Shown one piece after another: positions 20,679-36,183 of a DNA stretch of 64,000 nt (positions are counted from its first letter, which is position 1; each line of letters begins with the position of its first letter). The stretch covers positions 27,002,501-27,066,500 of the forward strand of contig NC_081412.1 in NCBI RefSeq assembly GCF_030272615.1, written 5' to 3'. Position numbers and translations under genes: made by a program. The stretch comes from Cryptomeria japonica. Taxonomy: Eukaryota; Streptophyta; Pinopsida; Cupressales; Cupressaceae. The notes below the pieces were generated by a model that was given only the letters and a program-made list of their open reading frames with translations, had not been told where the DNA came from and made no database searches.

Positions 20679-23260
20679 TTATTTAGAGGGGTCTATTTTG
20701 AATCATCACATTAACATGATAAATATCTTGAAATTATATCTTAAATATTAAACACTTATTTAACCATGACATATGTATATTTTACAATTTATCATTATTT
20801 TTTTATATTATAATTTAAGTTGGCTTAAAGATAAAAGACATGTGCACTCTTGAAAAGGTGAAAATTGTATACCTTGTAATTTTTTCCTTTGTTTTGGGTC
20901 TATTTTAACAAGGTTATCCTTAGTACACCAAATAACATATATGAAACATATTCCAATATAAATATTGATAAATAACATGAACCCAACTTAATTCAATTTG
21001 CATGCATCCTTAAGGACCAATATTAATTCTCAATTTGTCTATTCATTATCCAAGGTAAAATTTATTAGTGTGGAATTAAACTTTGATTAGTTTAATTAGT
21101 ACAAAAATAATTCTTGAAGTTGTGAAATTAAATGGTAAATTTAGGCCTAGAAGATAACTCTCTCCAACTAGGTATTATGTGTTGATTTTAGTGTGAAATT
21201 CATTAACTTGATAATTGAGTGAATTGTATCCAAGGAAAAACCCTTACTCATTTTAGTCCATGGAAGATTCATCTAGGACATCTATTCAACTTGATATTCC
21301 TATTTACAATATTATTCAAGGAGCCTAATAAAACATCAACATTGTGTTGTCAACTTACATGAACATCCTAAGCATCATTGCATGTTTTCTTATTGTCTTC
21401 AATTATTTGAAATAAACTATTGAATCAACAAGTTTTTGAACAAAGGAGAACAATCCTACCCTAACAAGCACCTAAACATTGTTTATTGACACCACCCCTT
21501 TTGACATTAGTGTGAGCAAGTTCTAGAGATCAAATTCAACTTTACATAGAGTTCAAATTTATAAGTGTGGAACTAAACTAACACATTAGACAAAGACCAG
21601 TGACACATATAAATTCATTTAATCATTCTTAAATTTTTAACACCAAAAAATTTATAAACAACATTCATATAAAATATCTCTTGATTCTCATTATTCCAAC
21701 AAATTCCCTCATCCGAATCTATCTATTTCTCTAATGTGTGTTCAATGATTGTTAGAAGAAAACTCTTGAAAATGATGATACACTCACTAGCTAGAAGTCA
21801 ATTGATGATAATCTCTTACCAATAAAAATCCCCTCTTATTAAAATTACTTAATCTTTATATTATTTTGTTTTTTAAAGACTTGACTTGTTAATGTTTAAA
21901 TTTGATCTTTATCTTAACTTTTGAGGTGTACCATTTATGCTAATATTACATTTGATTTTACTACAATGGGTACCATTAATAAGGGTCAAGTAGTACAAGC
22001 GACACAATGACTAGTTACCACAAAAGGTAAAAACACACAACACAGGGGACCATGCAAAACATCATATACCGGAAAAAACAACTCTCCAGTAATTATCATC
22101 AGTTAAATGAGGAAAACATACCTAAATTTGAAAGAGAGAAAAAATCAGGCCCAAAACAAGAGACGCGCTTCATTCATTATTTACCGCAGTCATTCATCTC
22201 CGATCTGAATTTCAAAGCCCATTAAAATACAACTGGGGAAATTAAAAACATACTACATCGAAAAGAGTGTCAAAGCAGGCGCGCTCTGTCGCTGTCACTG
22301 GCTGTCACTGTCAGCGCTAAACTCCTCTTCCTTCTTTTCTGTTGACAAATAAAAATTTTTCAATGACAAACCTATGTTTCCTGGATAATAGAAAATAAAT
22401 ATAACAATTGTCATCATTGAATATAAATTTAATTAAAGGTTCACCAATATGTAGAAAACCTTACATTATATTCAATTGATCGATCAAGAAATGGAAAAGG
22501 AAATCAAACAAATCAAAACAATATTATCATGTTTCTATTTCTATTAGACTCACAAAAGAATTTTTTTGCTCAAATGATTAGAATGACGTTATTTGTATGA
22601 GCAACATAATGATACAAATTGAAGATTAGATTCCCAAAGAAGGAGCTAACAGTTAAAATATTATAAGGTTTTCAAAAAGGATGATCAATGGTGAAGATTT
22701 AAAGATGGATGGATAATTAAGATCAGATTAGTTGCAAGGTTTTCAAATGGAAGGCGAAGGAAAATTGAGATTTATTAATTTCAAGAATTGATTTTTAGGA
22801 GAGGGTTGGGTAGTTAATGATGAAAGATTTAATTAATTAATTCATGTGAGAAGGATTTAAGATTGGAAAACTGTAATTTGGACTTAGAAATTTAAGTGTC
22901 TATATTTTTCTCCTCTTTGAGATGATGTTGTAGCTAGAAAAAGATATATTGTTTCAAAGAAGAATAAAAATATAGATGTGGGACAAGATGGATGGAAAAA
23001 GGATGGGTATTATAGAAATGAGGGTAGAGATAGGTACAAAGGACATAGGTGGGCTCTTGAAAAGATAAAGAAAGGGGAGAAGGTTATGTGATGTAGTGTT
23101 AGTAATCTAGTTTGATATAAGACTTGATGTTATGCACCGAGATGTGAAGAACAAGGTGACGATTTTTTTTACTATTGTAACGTGGATCAAGGATTTATTT
23201 TACTTCAATTGTAGATAACATTAAAAATACTTATGCCATCCATCACACCATTTGTTGTCA

Positions 23261-26200
23261 ATGCATGATTGCGATTTGAAAGACATGTTCTCACTTATCA
23301 ATATGTTAACACACAATACAATTCTCATTTTCTAATACATTAATATAACTAGTGCTTGCACCAAATGGAGGTGCAATGGTTAGCTAATAGTAATATATGA
23401 CTAAATGTTTTTGAGTTAAGCTAGAATGGGGACTTAAAAATACTATGTTATGTTTATGAATTATGGAAGAATTTAGGGGTCGTTGTAAAAGTGGAGATAC
23501 TAACTAAAAGCTAACAAGCTTTATATTATGTGATTCATATTTGACAGAATACTAGAATACTAAGTTGTGTATATGAATCATGGAAGAATTTAGGATTTGT
23601 TGTAAAAGTGAAGAAAACAAGTAAAAACTAACAAGGTTTTTATTATCTTATTCATATTTAATACTAACAAGATTTTTTGGTAATGATAAAAGCATTCAAG
23701 AATTTTTAATTTAATTTGAATTTCAAATATTAGTATATAGATAATAACCTAATTTTGTTTAAAATTTATTTTACTTCATTTTTTTTAAAAAAATTTCCAA
23801 ATTTTGATGGATTGTTGTAAGATATTAATATTTATTTTACTTCATTTTTTTAATTTTTTTTTTCCAAATTTTGATGGATTGTTGTAAGATATTAATATTG
23901 TATTATATCTTAATGATATTGAAGGGAGTTCTTACATTCAGTGACTTTTTACAAATATTATTTTTCTACAGTTCTTACATTTAGTGACTTTTTACAAATA
24001 TTATTTCAACTTCTTTTTTTTTTTTTTAAACAACAAAATCTTGTGAACCTAGAATAAGTGCTTAGATTTCAACTTCACTATGTGTTGTAATAGGTAGTTA
24101 TTTTAGGTTGTATATTTTATTTATTTATTTTTTAACTTTTTTAATTTTTAATTTTTTTTTTAATTTTTTTTTTATTAGAAAATGATCAAAGAGCTTGCAT
24201 TAAAACAACATTTTATATTGTAAAACATTTTGTATAGTTTATATTTCTAAATTAATTTGCATTTAGATTTTTATATGTTAAAATCACTTCATCAACATTA
24301 CAAATAAATACATTTTGTTACTTTTTTTCAAATTTTTAGAAATCAAATTAATTATAAATATTTTATTATTTAGAGATATATTTTTTAAACTTAAAAGCAA
24401 AATAAAAATAATAACCACTTTTAACAATTGATTTATTAAAAGCAAATTCAATTTATGATTAATTACTTTTTAAATGATATCCATTTTTAAATATATTAAT
24501 TATTAATAATCATTAAAATCTTAAAAATAAAAAAATTGAAAGTAATGTTCTCTAACCAAAGGTAAAAATCATAATATAAAATTTAAAGAAAAAGCTTAGT
24601 TATTTTTTTTCACCTCCAAAACTGGGATTAAAATCTGTCATAGCATAAATAAATTGGCAAACTAAATTGTTCCAAGTGGACGTGAACTGTAGCAATTCTA
24701 AAAATTGATTGCAAGTAAAAATAAAGCAAGTTAAAAAAAAAGAGACTACAAATAACTAATTAGTATTTCAAACATAATTTAGTTTTACTTTCTTTTACAA
24801 CCCTACTCTTCATATAGGGTTGTCCACTTTTTATCTCTTCTATTTATATTGTTTGTAGTTGATATTTTTGGTTACAATTAGAAAAGTCTTTTTAAATGAT
24901 TTTTTTAAAATTACAAATATATGAACAATAATTAAAAATATTATGCCTATATAAGATTATACTAATAATTAAATAAAAAAGAATAAACATGTAATTAAAA
25001 TAAAAAATAAAACAAAAACAACCCACTTTCAAATAGAAACAATTAATATTTTTAATTTTCAATCTATTTTCTAATTAAAACAAATACAGTAAGCTCATGA
25101 GAAAGACAGAAGACAATAAATTTTAATTATTGCACACATTCTCTTTATTAATTGGCTTCCCCACATTAAATAACCTATCGACTAAAAATTTTAATAAAAA
25201 CACTTTTCAATACAATTCCTATGTAATAATTTTCATATTTTACCACCCTTAAAAAAACAAGTTCATATGCTGAAAGACATGTTCTTGGTCATAACACTGG
25301 ATGATGCTGACACTTTTACAGTGATCAAGAATAAAAGCTATAATTAAAATCACGCTTTCTTTCTCAAATTTTGATAATCCCAAAGATGATGCCACATAAG
25401 ATTTCTATTTGACTACCACTTGTCTTTGATAGGGATGTAACGTGAAAATCCATTATTTGTTGCTTTTTATGGGGACAAGTTCAATTATTATGGAATTAAT
25501 TATACAACTTACCTGTTCTGGTTGTAAGGATTGAACGTGTTGCATTATTATTATTAGGATTATTCTGTCTACAAATATGTTACCCATCACATACCGGTGT
25601 CTAGAAAAGTCAGTTTATTTTTAACTCTTAAAATTCCAAAAGTTTTCATTAGTGTTTAAATCTTGAAGTCGGTTGAGGAAAATATCATAATTCTTATTTG
25701 TAAATAATAAGTCTCTTTTTCTTTATTTTATATGAAGATAATAATAGTACATTATTATTTATTAATAAAAAAAGTAGTGGTAAGAATAAAGTTTATGTTG
25801 TACAACTTGAGTTGGTCTAGTGGTGGAAAACTTGTTCTTTTGGTATAAGGTTCTAATTTACAAGTGTATCATTATTATTAGTATATTCATTATCAACATG
25901 TTCGGTATCATAATAAATAATTAGAGAAAGATTAGGAAAATAAGTAGATCACTTTTGTGATTTTATATTCAACTAGGAGCAATGAATGAAAAATTGAGAA
26001 TCAACCTTAGAGATGAGAAATTATTGCAACAAGGGAATATATAAGATATATATTATATATCAAATATCATTGAAAATTACATTATTCACATGCTTTTCAT
26101 TGCATTTAAAAATGATAATGATAGATGGGCATTTCAAACCATACTGATGTATGAAGCAAACCACATGACCAACTCTCACTACTTAACTATTGATATTATT

Positions 26201-26822
26201 ATTTTTAATTTTTATGTTTTAATATTTTGAATTGTAATCTTTTATCTCTCTAAAAGTATGACTACTTCCACTTTTTTTCATAAATATTTGTAACACTATT
26301 TTATGATAGATAATTTAGATTCTATAAAAATAATTTAAGAATAATTTTCGATGCATCGATACAATGTAAAATTCCATCTTCCCAGGTTAGTGACACCCAC
26401 TCAACTACTTTTAAAATCTTTAATATATTTAATATTAAATTTCAATTTCAAGGAAGCATGTCAGAAAAATTCTTTATTTTTTTAAATGGAAGAGGTTAAA
26501 TCTTGAATGATAAGTTGAAAGACTTGTTCTTGGTCGTAAGCTTGGAAGATGTTGGTGCGTATAACAAAGATAAGAATAAGCCATAATAAAATTTTAGGTA
26601 TTTTTTTTAATAATAAAAAAGAAAACTCAAAGATCACGGCATATAAAAATTTAATTTGACAAATAGGCTTGGCCCTCAAATTCGAGGCTTGACAGAGATG
26701 TAACGCGAAAATCCACGATTTTTCTTTTTTATGAGGACAACTTCAACCTTGACAACGTTGTCAGCATTTGGTTCTGCTCACAAAATTACATGTAAACTGC
26801 AAATTATTAGATCGAAAACAAG
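23261..26822. other. AT-rich spacer between duplication copies
   Basis: Long A/T runs and no credible genes. Two similar segments, about 25258-25530 and 26505-26780, share GAAAGAC(A/T)TGTTCTTGGTC and GATGTAACG(T/C)GAAAATCCA about 1.25 kb apart. A local direct repeat, TTTTGATGGATTGTTGTAAG, occurs at about 23801 and 23870. Confidence 0.6.
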
Positions 26823-28320
26823 AATTATTCTAAAATTATAATGCTTAGTAATATTAGAAAGGGATTTTAGAAGTTAACTCATTTAACGGGATAGGGGAAG
26901 TGTACATGTAGTGGTTATAGCCAACTTTACACAACTACTTATAGCTATTGTTTAGACTTATGGGTGATAATGAGACATTCTGTGGGATTATTTATGTGTA
27001 CAATGGTAAAAAAGTACACATTTCAAAGTGTCATCCAATACCTACTTAAAGATGTTCCAATGACCGTCCACTCAATATTGTCAGTAGTTATGACAAATCT
27101 CCGAGTAGTGGTGTACAAATGTGCCAATTATGGACCAAAGAAACTAAAAAGTGATTGGTTATTAGTATGTGAAACTTATTGAGGAGCTTTTCATTATCAT
27201 TTTTTTGGCTCCTTTAAAATTAGTAATTGGGGGCTTGGGTGCATAAGGAGTGCACCACTATTACAACATGGTCCACTATTAGTGCTCTTCCCTTATGTAG
27301 ATAAGAAAAAAATATTTTACTTTTTATGCGTTTTTGTTTTATTGTCTCTATTTCTCATTTTAGTTGTGTATTCTATAATATATTATTTCATTTCCCCCTT
27401 AGTTTCAATTGCTTTTAAATTCTTGTTCTTTATTAATTTACTTTTCACAATTACATGTCAAGGATCAAGATGCACTTCTTAGATGTAGTTACAGATGATA
27501 TTTTTCTAATACATTCATGATGGAATAATAATTTGTAGGGTACAAATTTTACAAATCTTTTATCAATATACATAAAATAATTTTCATACTTAAAAAGATA
27601 TGTATAAAATCATACCAACTATTACTCATGAGTTTTTTCTTTCTACATTATAATTATTTAAAACTTAATATTTTATTTACTTACGAATTTTTTCAATTTA
27701 TTTATTACAATGTTTGGTTTATTGTTGTTAACATACTATTAAACAATTCTTATTAATATAAAATAAAATATTTTTTAAATATTATTAAAAATTAATATTA
27801 AATATAAATTAATGATATTTTTAATATTAAATATGAATTTTTTTATTAAATTTCATTAAAATATAGAAACAACAGGAAAAAAATAACATAGAAGAAAGCA
27901 GCCAGCATACTGACTAAACTATTAACTACAAATAATCCAAAATAATCCAAATTTAAATATTCAATGATTGCTTCTAAAAGAAATCGGTATTTAATTATTT
28001 GCTTCGAAAATAAATAAATATTCTATTACATTTATTTTCCGTGGTTTCTATTTCCATAAAACAACCATCAAAATAAAAAAATTAAGTTGTAATCTGTGGG
28101 AGAGTTTAATGTTTTTAAAAATAAACGTGACCATAATTTTAGAGGTAAAACTTTAAAAAACAGAAGGCGAATATCTTTGGGGAAATTGAAAAGTGAATGC
28201 ACGACTTCCAATGCATGCACGTGCACGGGCGGGAGTGGGATGGCGGTGTACGTAAAAAGAATCGTATTAACACAAACCTATTTTTTATGTATTGCCACGT
28301 GGGTACTTATTACGCCGAAG
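26823..28320. repeat. Segmental duplication, copy 2 part A
   Basis: Collinear with 15113-17370. It ends at the shared TATTGCCACGT near 28300. Copy 1 continues directly into part B, whereas copy 2 is interrupted by about 4.2 kb of unrelated sequence. Confidence 0.85.
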
Positions 28321-31300
28321 GCATCTCCTACTATGAAATGCACCGAGCTTATTTTGTCTATCAACGGTGGACATGCTCAGTGAAGGCTTGCAAGACGATC
28401 ACCGTCAGGCGAATTTTGTTAACGCAGGTGACTACATAGGCGGTGCTACTGCTACCTACTTTACAGAGATTGCTGCCTTATCAGGTGCAACTGGCAGTGG
28501 CTATCCCGACGAAATTTTCACCGCCTGCCTCTCTGTGCTGTCTGCCACCCTTTGTCCCCACTGCTGTCCTTTATGCTTGAAAGGACGTCTTCTTCCTAAA
28601 AAAATCCCGCCAGCCACTCTTTTGTGAAATGGACAGACTGATTTTTAAAATCAACGATGCAGAATTCATTACAAGCAATGAAGAGGATTGAAGCACTTTT
28701 ATCCGTTGATTTTTCTTGCTCGCCTATTGTAGAGCATAATAAAAATAGGGAGAACTATTACTTTAAGCACTTTTCCCACATGATTTCGTACACAAATACA
28801 CCGCCGTCTGGAAAGAAATGATCTCCCATTACTTGTAAACACGTGGGAGGCTGCTTGTCTGATCATTTGTACCCGCCATTTTTCGCCCTCAATTTTACTT
28901 GCCATTTTTTGCAATTGATGGGGTTCGCAAAATATCGCACGGTTTCTCTACCCATTCACATATTTCTGCTCACATAGCTAGAGGTGTACATAACCTGTCA
29001 AATTTTGCAGTCAGTAATTAAACTTTCACCATTTTTTGATTTTACCGTCATGATTTCACTGTTTTTAATTTCCAAACAAATTAAGAATCTTCAATTTTTT
29101 CAAGTTGTGATGCTTGAAAAAAAAAAAAAACTTTATCTGGCAAAAAGTTTCAGACATTCCAGCAGTGAAATTTAATCAATTTGATTGTGCCTGGCAAAAA
29201 GAGAACACCGAAGCAGCTTTTTGCAATTGTCAATTTCATAAACATTTAAAAGAAATATGATGCACGAATTAGGGTTGATAAAAGAAGACTATTTTAGGGT
29301 TCTCGTGCTTTGTTTTACAGTGGCAATAAAATTATAAAACAACCAAATTATGGAGATTAATTAAGAAGATTTTTTTTAATTAGATGTTTATTTACAAATA
29401 AAGTTTTTTCTTATATGTAAATTAAGTTTGTTTGTTTTTTTCTACCATAAAAAATAATAATATGTATAATAGTTTATTCATTTTTTTTAGTTGATTTAGT
29501 CAACACGGAAAATTAGATTGTAAATTAAGTTTGTTTATTTCTGTTAACATTAAAATAATAAATTGTATAATATTGTCCTCATGTTTAAATTTACAACTAA
29601 TTGAATACAGCTTCCCCAAATTAAGTAAAACACAACAAGCAAATGAGAGTAGTATTGTTTGGGAAAACAATTATTTGCTTATCATGTTACAAAACATTTC
29701 AATGAGCTTCGAAATTGTATGTACAAGACATGACATAGTCGAAAATCCAGTCTCCCTTGATGCAAACCAAAAAGCGCAACAAGAACAACCCATACCAATT
29801 ACCCTTGATTCAAATGTTGGTACAAATAGCCTTAATGAATCTAACATTCTCATTTAGCAAAGAGTACTATTTGGCATAATGGCAACCCAAAGTTCAAATG
29901 AAATGCCAATTATAATTATGCTTATAAATAACTTGAATCCATTCCAACCAAGGTGGACCCTCATAGGTTGTGTAATTATGAAAAAGTAGATCCATCAATA
30001 CAACACACATTTATCCTTCCAAAGTCAAATGTATTAAAATTATCTCAAATGGAAGTCGTCTGAAAGCATTAGATATTTATTTGACTAACTAGATCACCTT
30101 TTTTCAAACTGGACAATTTTAATCCGCTTGTTACACCGAAGGCGTGCATTATATGAAATGGACAAGCTGCTAGAGCACATCCATGACTAGCATTGCACCC
30201 GTAACCATGCAAAACGATTGGAGAAATATTCGCCGGTCATTTCATACTTACCGTTTTGTTTTTAAATTTTTGCAATTACCATTTTTGGGTATCAGTGTCC
30301 TCACAGTCGAGTTGTTTCTATATGTGACATTTGCTTGCAATTTTAACTCAAGTAGGCTAAAAAATGGGTTTAATATGACATAGGATTCAAATTTTGAATA
30401 TTATTGATGGATTTGATTTAGGTTTAATGGACCACACTTTATGGGTTGAAATTAATTTCAAAAACTTAAAAACATAAAAAGGATATTTTCCTTATTAGGC
30501 TTAGGTAACATGTTCGAACCATTGGTCCTTTAATTAATATTTAATAGTTCTTTTTTTGGTAAGAGTTAGTATCAATTATTTAATATTATTTATATTTAAT
30601 TTTTCTTTTTAATTTTGTCATCGCATTAAATCTATAATTCATCTTTGTTACTATTTATTAAATAATCAAAAATAAAAAATTATTTTATTATGATTTTCAA
30701 TTAATTAATAGATATGGTCAAAAGGTGCATCCGATATTGTTCAATTTTGTGGATTTACCTATTTTTTTGTCTAATCTATTGGAGGGCATGAGTATTTGAT
30801 ATAAATACAAATAATATTAAGTAAGCTAAATTAAAGCATACCGAAACACATACAATAAATTTTCTAATATTAACATTCAAATTTGGAAGGACTCTTGAAT
30901 ACAAATATAATTATTGCTGGTGTCTTTTAACTATTCACATTGAGATAATTATCTCTTTAAAACTACCCACTTTAGGGCATATATTTTTTCTAAATATTAA
31001 GGCAAATTAAATTATTTTAAAATTATATGTATACAAATCAATTATATATACGACTAATTTTATAAAATTTTGATAATTTTCTTAAGTTATTTTTTTATGA
31101 TATTTTTATCGTAGTATATAATCAATTTTAAATTTATTATATAATATAATTATATTTATTACTATATACAATATTTGAAATAATATAGATTATCTTTCAT
31201 ATTTTTATATAAGCACTACCATAAAAGGTAGCTCCCTATATTGATAAAAAATATATTACAAAGATGTTCAGTTACAAATATTTATGCAGGAAAAAACATA

Positions 31301-32512
31301 TTCTTGCTTCAATCTTTATCATCCTATCTACTTTGGCTAGATTAAGATGATCTTTGTTGTTGCCCATGAAAGTCTTAAATTCCTCCAAGTTTGTTCTTCT
31401 TCTCTACTCCAATCCTGAACAAGTGTCATGCCTTTACATTCATTTCATACTCTTTTTCCCTCAAGTATATAATATTCAACATTATGCATGACTCAAGGAC
31501 TTCTAGAAATAGATTGATTGTTGCATCAGTAACACCCTAGCACTCCTGCGGGGTAATGTGTTTTGCAATTTGTATCACCCAAAATTGGCTAAGGACTTGA
31601 ACCATGGGCTCAAATACACATCAAAAATATCTCATTGTGCATGTGTCATTGTTGCCATGCTGCAACACCTACAGTGCATATCACCATATCCCATGCCTCA
31701 TTGTTCCTCAACTGAAATATGGCTCAAGCTTATTCTTCCCTGGTCTCCTCTATGAATGGATAATGGGTGCCAAATTGTAAGCCATTTCAATTGAGATTGT
31801 TGATCCTTGCAAACCACCAAGTTCCCACTTCTATCACATGTCCCACTAGAAATCTAGTCTCTCATTCGAGAAGAGTACAATCCTTGACATTCTAAGTTGT
31901 CACTTTCGAATCACCAATGTTAGTCAAGAAAGATCCATTACAATGCATCTTATGGCTATTTGAATGTGGCGAGACATCCCTATAACCATACATTTTGTCA
32001 GCAACTAGGAATGTGTCTCAGAACTTACATGGACAAAGGATAATCCCACACTCGTGTCTTCAAAAATTACTTCATTCAAATCATCCCATTTCTCGGGAAA
32101 AGAGTCCATGATCTCCTCCACATCACTATATTTTTATCTCTTCCAACTCTATCTATTCCTCTCTCCTCTCTCTATCTTTATCTATCTCTATCCTCTCCCT
32201 ATTTTTCTCCTTATCCAAATCCATCTCTATCTTCCACTTTATCTTTATAGGATCATAGTCATAATGGAGCCTAATTATCTTCCTAATTCAAAGATTTTGC
32301 TTCAATCATGTTTGAATCCATGTAAGTAAATGCAAAATTGATTTGAAGCTATGAATTCTCCATTGAGACTTTTATTACACAAACAACATTATTTATTAAA
32401 AGCTTACCTATTGACTTCATGTACTACATAAATGCATGCAAAAATATACCATATTTTTTGCTATTTTACCTTCTTCATCTCCTCGGCGTACCCATTGCAC
32501 ACCAAGGTGCAA
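28321..32512. other. Insertion or extra sequence within copy 2 (4.2 kb), unidentified
   Basis: It is absent from copy 1. The first 0.6 kb is GC-richer with a plus frame at 28367-28627 (starting MDMLSEGLQDDHRQ) that I do not recognise. ACCGAAGGC/GCCGAAGGC followed by ATGAAATG occurs at 28310 and 30135, hinting at an internal diverged repeat. The middle is AT-rich. About 31300-32050 has coding-like composition on the minus strand but many stops. No clear terminal repeats were found. Confidence 0.5.
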
Positions 32513-35500
32513 TTGCTAGTTTTATTTCTTCAATCACCACTACATATCCTGAAATTTTCAGACCCATATACCCCACTTTTTGCTCTTCACGTCTTCTTTT
32601 ATTTTCTGTACCTACTACCTATCTTATTAATTTTACCTCTATTCGTGTTGGATTAAATAATAATTTTGTTTATTATTCAAATCCAAAAGTGATTTATTTT
32701 GCTTTTATCTTTTTATCTGTCTTTATTATACTACTTTAGGGGCTTGTTTATCTTGTGAGTTTTTCAAAATTCAAATTTTCCTTTATGACTAGCCACTCTA
32801 ATGAAAATGAACCCCTTTAAAATATTAATACTCATAGTGCTTATACTAAGAAGCATAATAAAGAATACCAAGCTTATTATATGATGTTTATGTAGCCAAG
32901 CAACATTTTTCCCTCACTGGACAACTACTCAAAAACATTATGCTTAATATTATGGTGCATTGATAGGTGCCATTTATGCTACATATATTCTTTATAATGT
33001 TGGGGTTCTCATTACTTTTGCCAATGATGTCTCATCTCAATCATCTTTTCATTCTTTTCCCTATTATTTTGTAGCTAGCACTTCTATGGCCTTTGCTTCA
33101 CATATTGTCACTGGACTAATGTGATCCCTTCCTCTTCCATTCCCATCTCTAGTGTCACCACCACCTTTCCCTCCATTAGAACTCCACTTTCCTCACATTC
33201 CTCTAGATCTACTCATTCTACATTCAATACATTATTAAAATAATCTGATCAACTTAATTAGAAAATGAATACCATTCCTACTAGTCATAACTCTATTGCA
33301 TATAATCTTCCATATTGCATACCTCTTGTATTTGAATTTGTTACATATATCCATTTTCTCATGCTTTTTGGTACCTCAATTTAAGTTATATTATGAAAAT
33401 GTGATTACAATTATCATTTACAAGATTGAATCTTGTGAATCTAGAGTTTTATATGAAGATAAAATTTTAACTAAATTATTTTCATGAACCTTAAAGAAAT
33501 ATGATATTGAATTATTCCATTTCTTAGCTATAAGATTTTTCCTTCAATTGATGGATAGCCATAACTTTCTCATGACACTTAAATGCTAATACTAGTTTCA
33601 AAATAATTATGATTTATTTGGTCAAATATTCCTAAGAAGATAACGAGCCACTATGCAATGTGCTTCCAATCATAATGTGGTGAAATAAAATATTAACTAG
33701 ATAATGATCAATTAAATCCATTTTTCTTTGAAAGAATCCTTCCTCCCATCAAGGATATTGTTTACTCTAATAATTTTACTTCATGAGTGTAAACAATATT
33801 ACTTCCTTCGTGAATTTGTATGCACATGTATGAAAGGTTCAACATTCATTAAATCCCTCTAGACAAAATTATAATTTAGTTAGAATAAACAATATTTTTA
33901 TTCCACCCATGATTTTGACTTAGTGGCCTAGATTGCATATTTTAGCCTCTAACACATAAAAAAATGATAGTTAAGAATGTATGATACGCATGTATGGGTG
34001 TCTATAATGTGCACAAGTTTTTGCAACCCCTAAGAGGTTTTCTATTATTGTATTTAATCCCATCTTATAGTGTAGCACTTGGATGAGATAGGGAGGTAAA
34101 AATATCTAGTGTGCCAAAGGTGGCCAAATCGATGGAGGTTGGATTAACAAAGGATGTCTCTTCTTTAATAGATGTTATTAGGATTTAGGAAGCTTGATAG
34201 TTATCTTAGAAGGAATCCTTAAGGTGTGTGGGAGAATGGATCTAAGTGATGATCTTGGTACAATATAATTGTTTTAGAAGATTCATACCACAATGAATGG
34301 TATGCTAAGAGCCTAAGAGATTTGTATAGGTATGGAGGATATGAGAGAGGTTCTTAGGTTTAGAACCTAGTATCAATTAGAAGAATAGGGGAATGATCTT
34401 GAAAGAAATCAAGTGATTGATACAGTGAATCCTTAAAAAATAATTAATTTATATTCAAAGCAACTAGTCAACATTGACTTTAAATTGGACAAGCATTGTT
34501 GGGAACCAATGTCTTACAAGAACCACAAACTAAGCTTTTAGGGGTGGGTTAGCAACAACTAGGGATGTTTAATCATGTCTAAGAAGTAGCACACCAGAAA
34601 TAGGTTCTTAGGCTAATAAATAGTCAAAATGAATCTTAAAACATGTATAAGGAATGTACACCAAAATGAGTGCAAAAATATAGTTAAAAATGTGAAGTGC
34701 AATTGTTTTCACATTATATTAATTAGTTATGAAGTAACATGAAAGTCCATAAATAAACTTCAAACTTACCAAAGAAAGGAAAAACTCAAACATGTTCAAA
34801 ATAATTTACATAAAAAAAACAAAAGCTTTGTAATAATCCTGACACAATAATTTTTCAATTAAGAGACTATAATTTAAAATTAAGTATTAAAATTTTCTTT
34901 AAACCTTGTATTTCTATTAAATATTACACATTATAAAATGATTAGATTATTTGTATGTAGAAGATTTTAGGTGATACTTATAAGCTAGCTTATATGTATA
35001 TGTGTGTATGTGTGTTATTCTAGATGGGTCTATTTTGAATCATCTTATTGACATGATAAATATCTCAAAATTATATTTTAAATATTAAATGCACTTATTT
35101 AACCATCACATATGTATATATTATTGCTTTTCTATTATCATATCTTTTGATATTATAATTTAAGTTGGCTTAAAGAGAAAAGACGTGCACTCTTGTAATG
35201 GTGAAAATTATATACCTTGTAAATTTTCCCCTTGTTTTGGGTGTATTTTAACAACTTTATCCTTAGTACAACAAGTAACATATATGAGGCATATTCTAAT
35301 ATAAATATTGACAAATAACACGAACCTAACTTGATTCAATGTGCATGCATCCTTAAAGACCAACTAAATTCTCAATTTGTCTATTCATTATCCAAGGTCA
35401 AATTTATGAATGTGGAATTGAACTTTGATTAGTTTATTTGGTACAAAAATGATTCTTGAAGTTGTAAAATTAAATTGTAGATTTAGGCCTAGAAGATAAT

Positions 35501-36178
35501 TCTCTCCAACCATTTATTATGTGTTGACTTGAACATAAAATTCATTTACTTGTATAATTGGGTATTGTATTTAAGGCCATTTTAGTCCATAGAAGATTCA
35601 TCCAAAACATCAATTCAACTTGATATTCCTATTTATAATATTACTCAAGGAGTCTCATAAAATATGGACATTGTGTTGTCAACTTACATCAACATCCTAA
35701 GCATCATTGCATGCTTGCTTATTGTCTTTGATTATTTGTACTGAATATTGTATCAACAAGTTTTTGAGCAAAGGTGGACAATCCAATCCTAGCAAACACC
35801 TACACAATGTGTATTGACACCACCCCTTTTACCATACAAATTTCATACATCAAGACAACATTAGTGTGAGCAAGTTCTACGCATCAAATTCTACATAGCT
35901 CGTATCTTTACATAGGATTCAAATTTATAAGTGTGGAACTAAACTCACACATTAGATAGACAAATGACGCGTATAGATTTATTTGATCATATTCTTAAAA
36001 TTTTAAAACATAAATAAATTAATAAACGACATTTATCAAAAATATCTTTTGACTGACATAATTCCAAGAAGTTTCCTCATCCAAAATTAGCTATTTCTCT
36101 AATGTATGCTCAACAAACTTTAAAGGAGACTCTTGAGTGAGACGTTGCACTTATTAGCTAGAAGTCAATTGACGATAA
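32513..36178. repeat. Segmental duplication, copy 2 part B, first piece
   Basis: Collinear with 17370-21800 except for the missing block 17500-18186. It ends in TTGACGATAA at 36169-36178, where the DNA transposon begins. Confidence 0.88.
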
Positions 36179-36183
36179 TCCCA

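Larger units (their letters stand above)
15113..23260. repeat. Segmental duplication, copy 1 (about 8.1 kb)
   Basis: Part A (15113-17370) matches 26823-28320, for example the shared GGGATAGGGGAAGTGTAC at 15204 and 26890, and GGCGAATATCTTTGGGG at 17211 and 28167. Part B (17370-23260) matches 32513-36178, 48027-48480 and 58506-59420 in order and orientation. Similarity is uneven, with many small indels, so the event is old. No intact gene lies in the copy. Short frames that recur in both copies (15350-15536 and 26964-27182) differ by indels and look non-coding. Confidence 0.85.

Noticed and set aside
28096-28627. Small secreted or conserved proteins in overlapping frames
   Set aside because: The equivalent segment in copy 1 has indels that break these frames, and no motif supports them.
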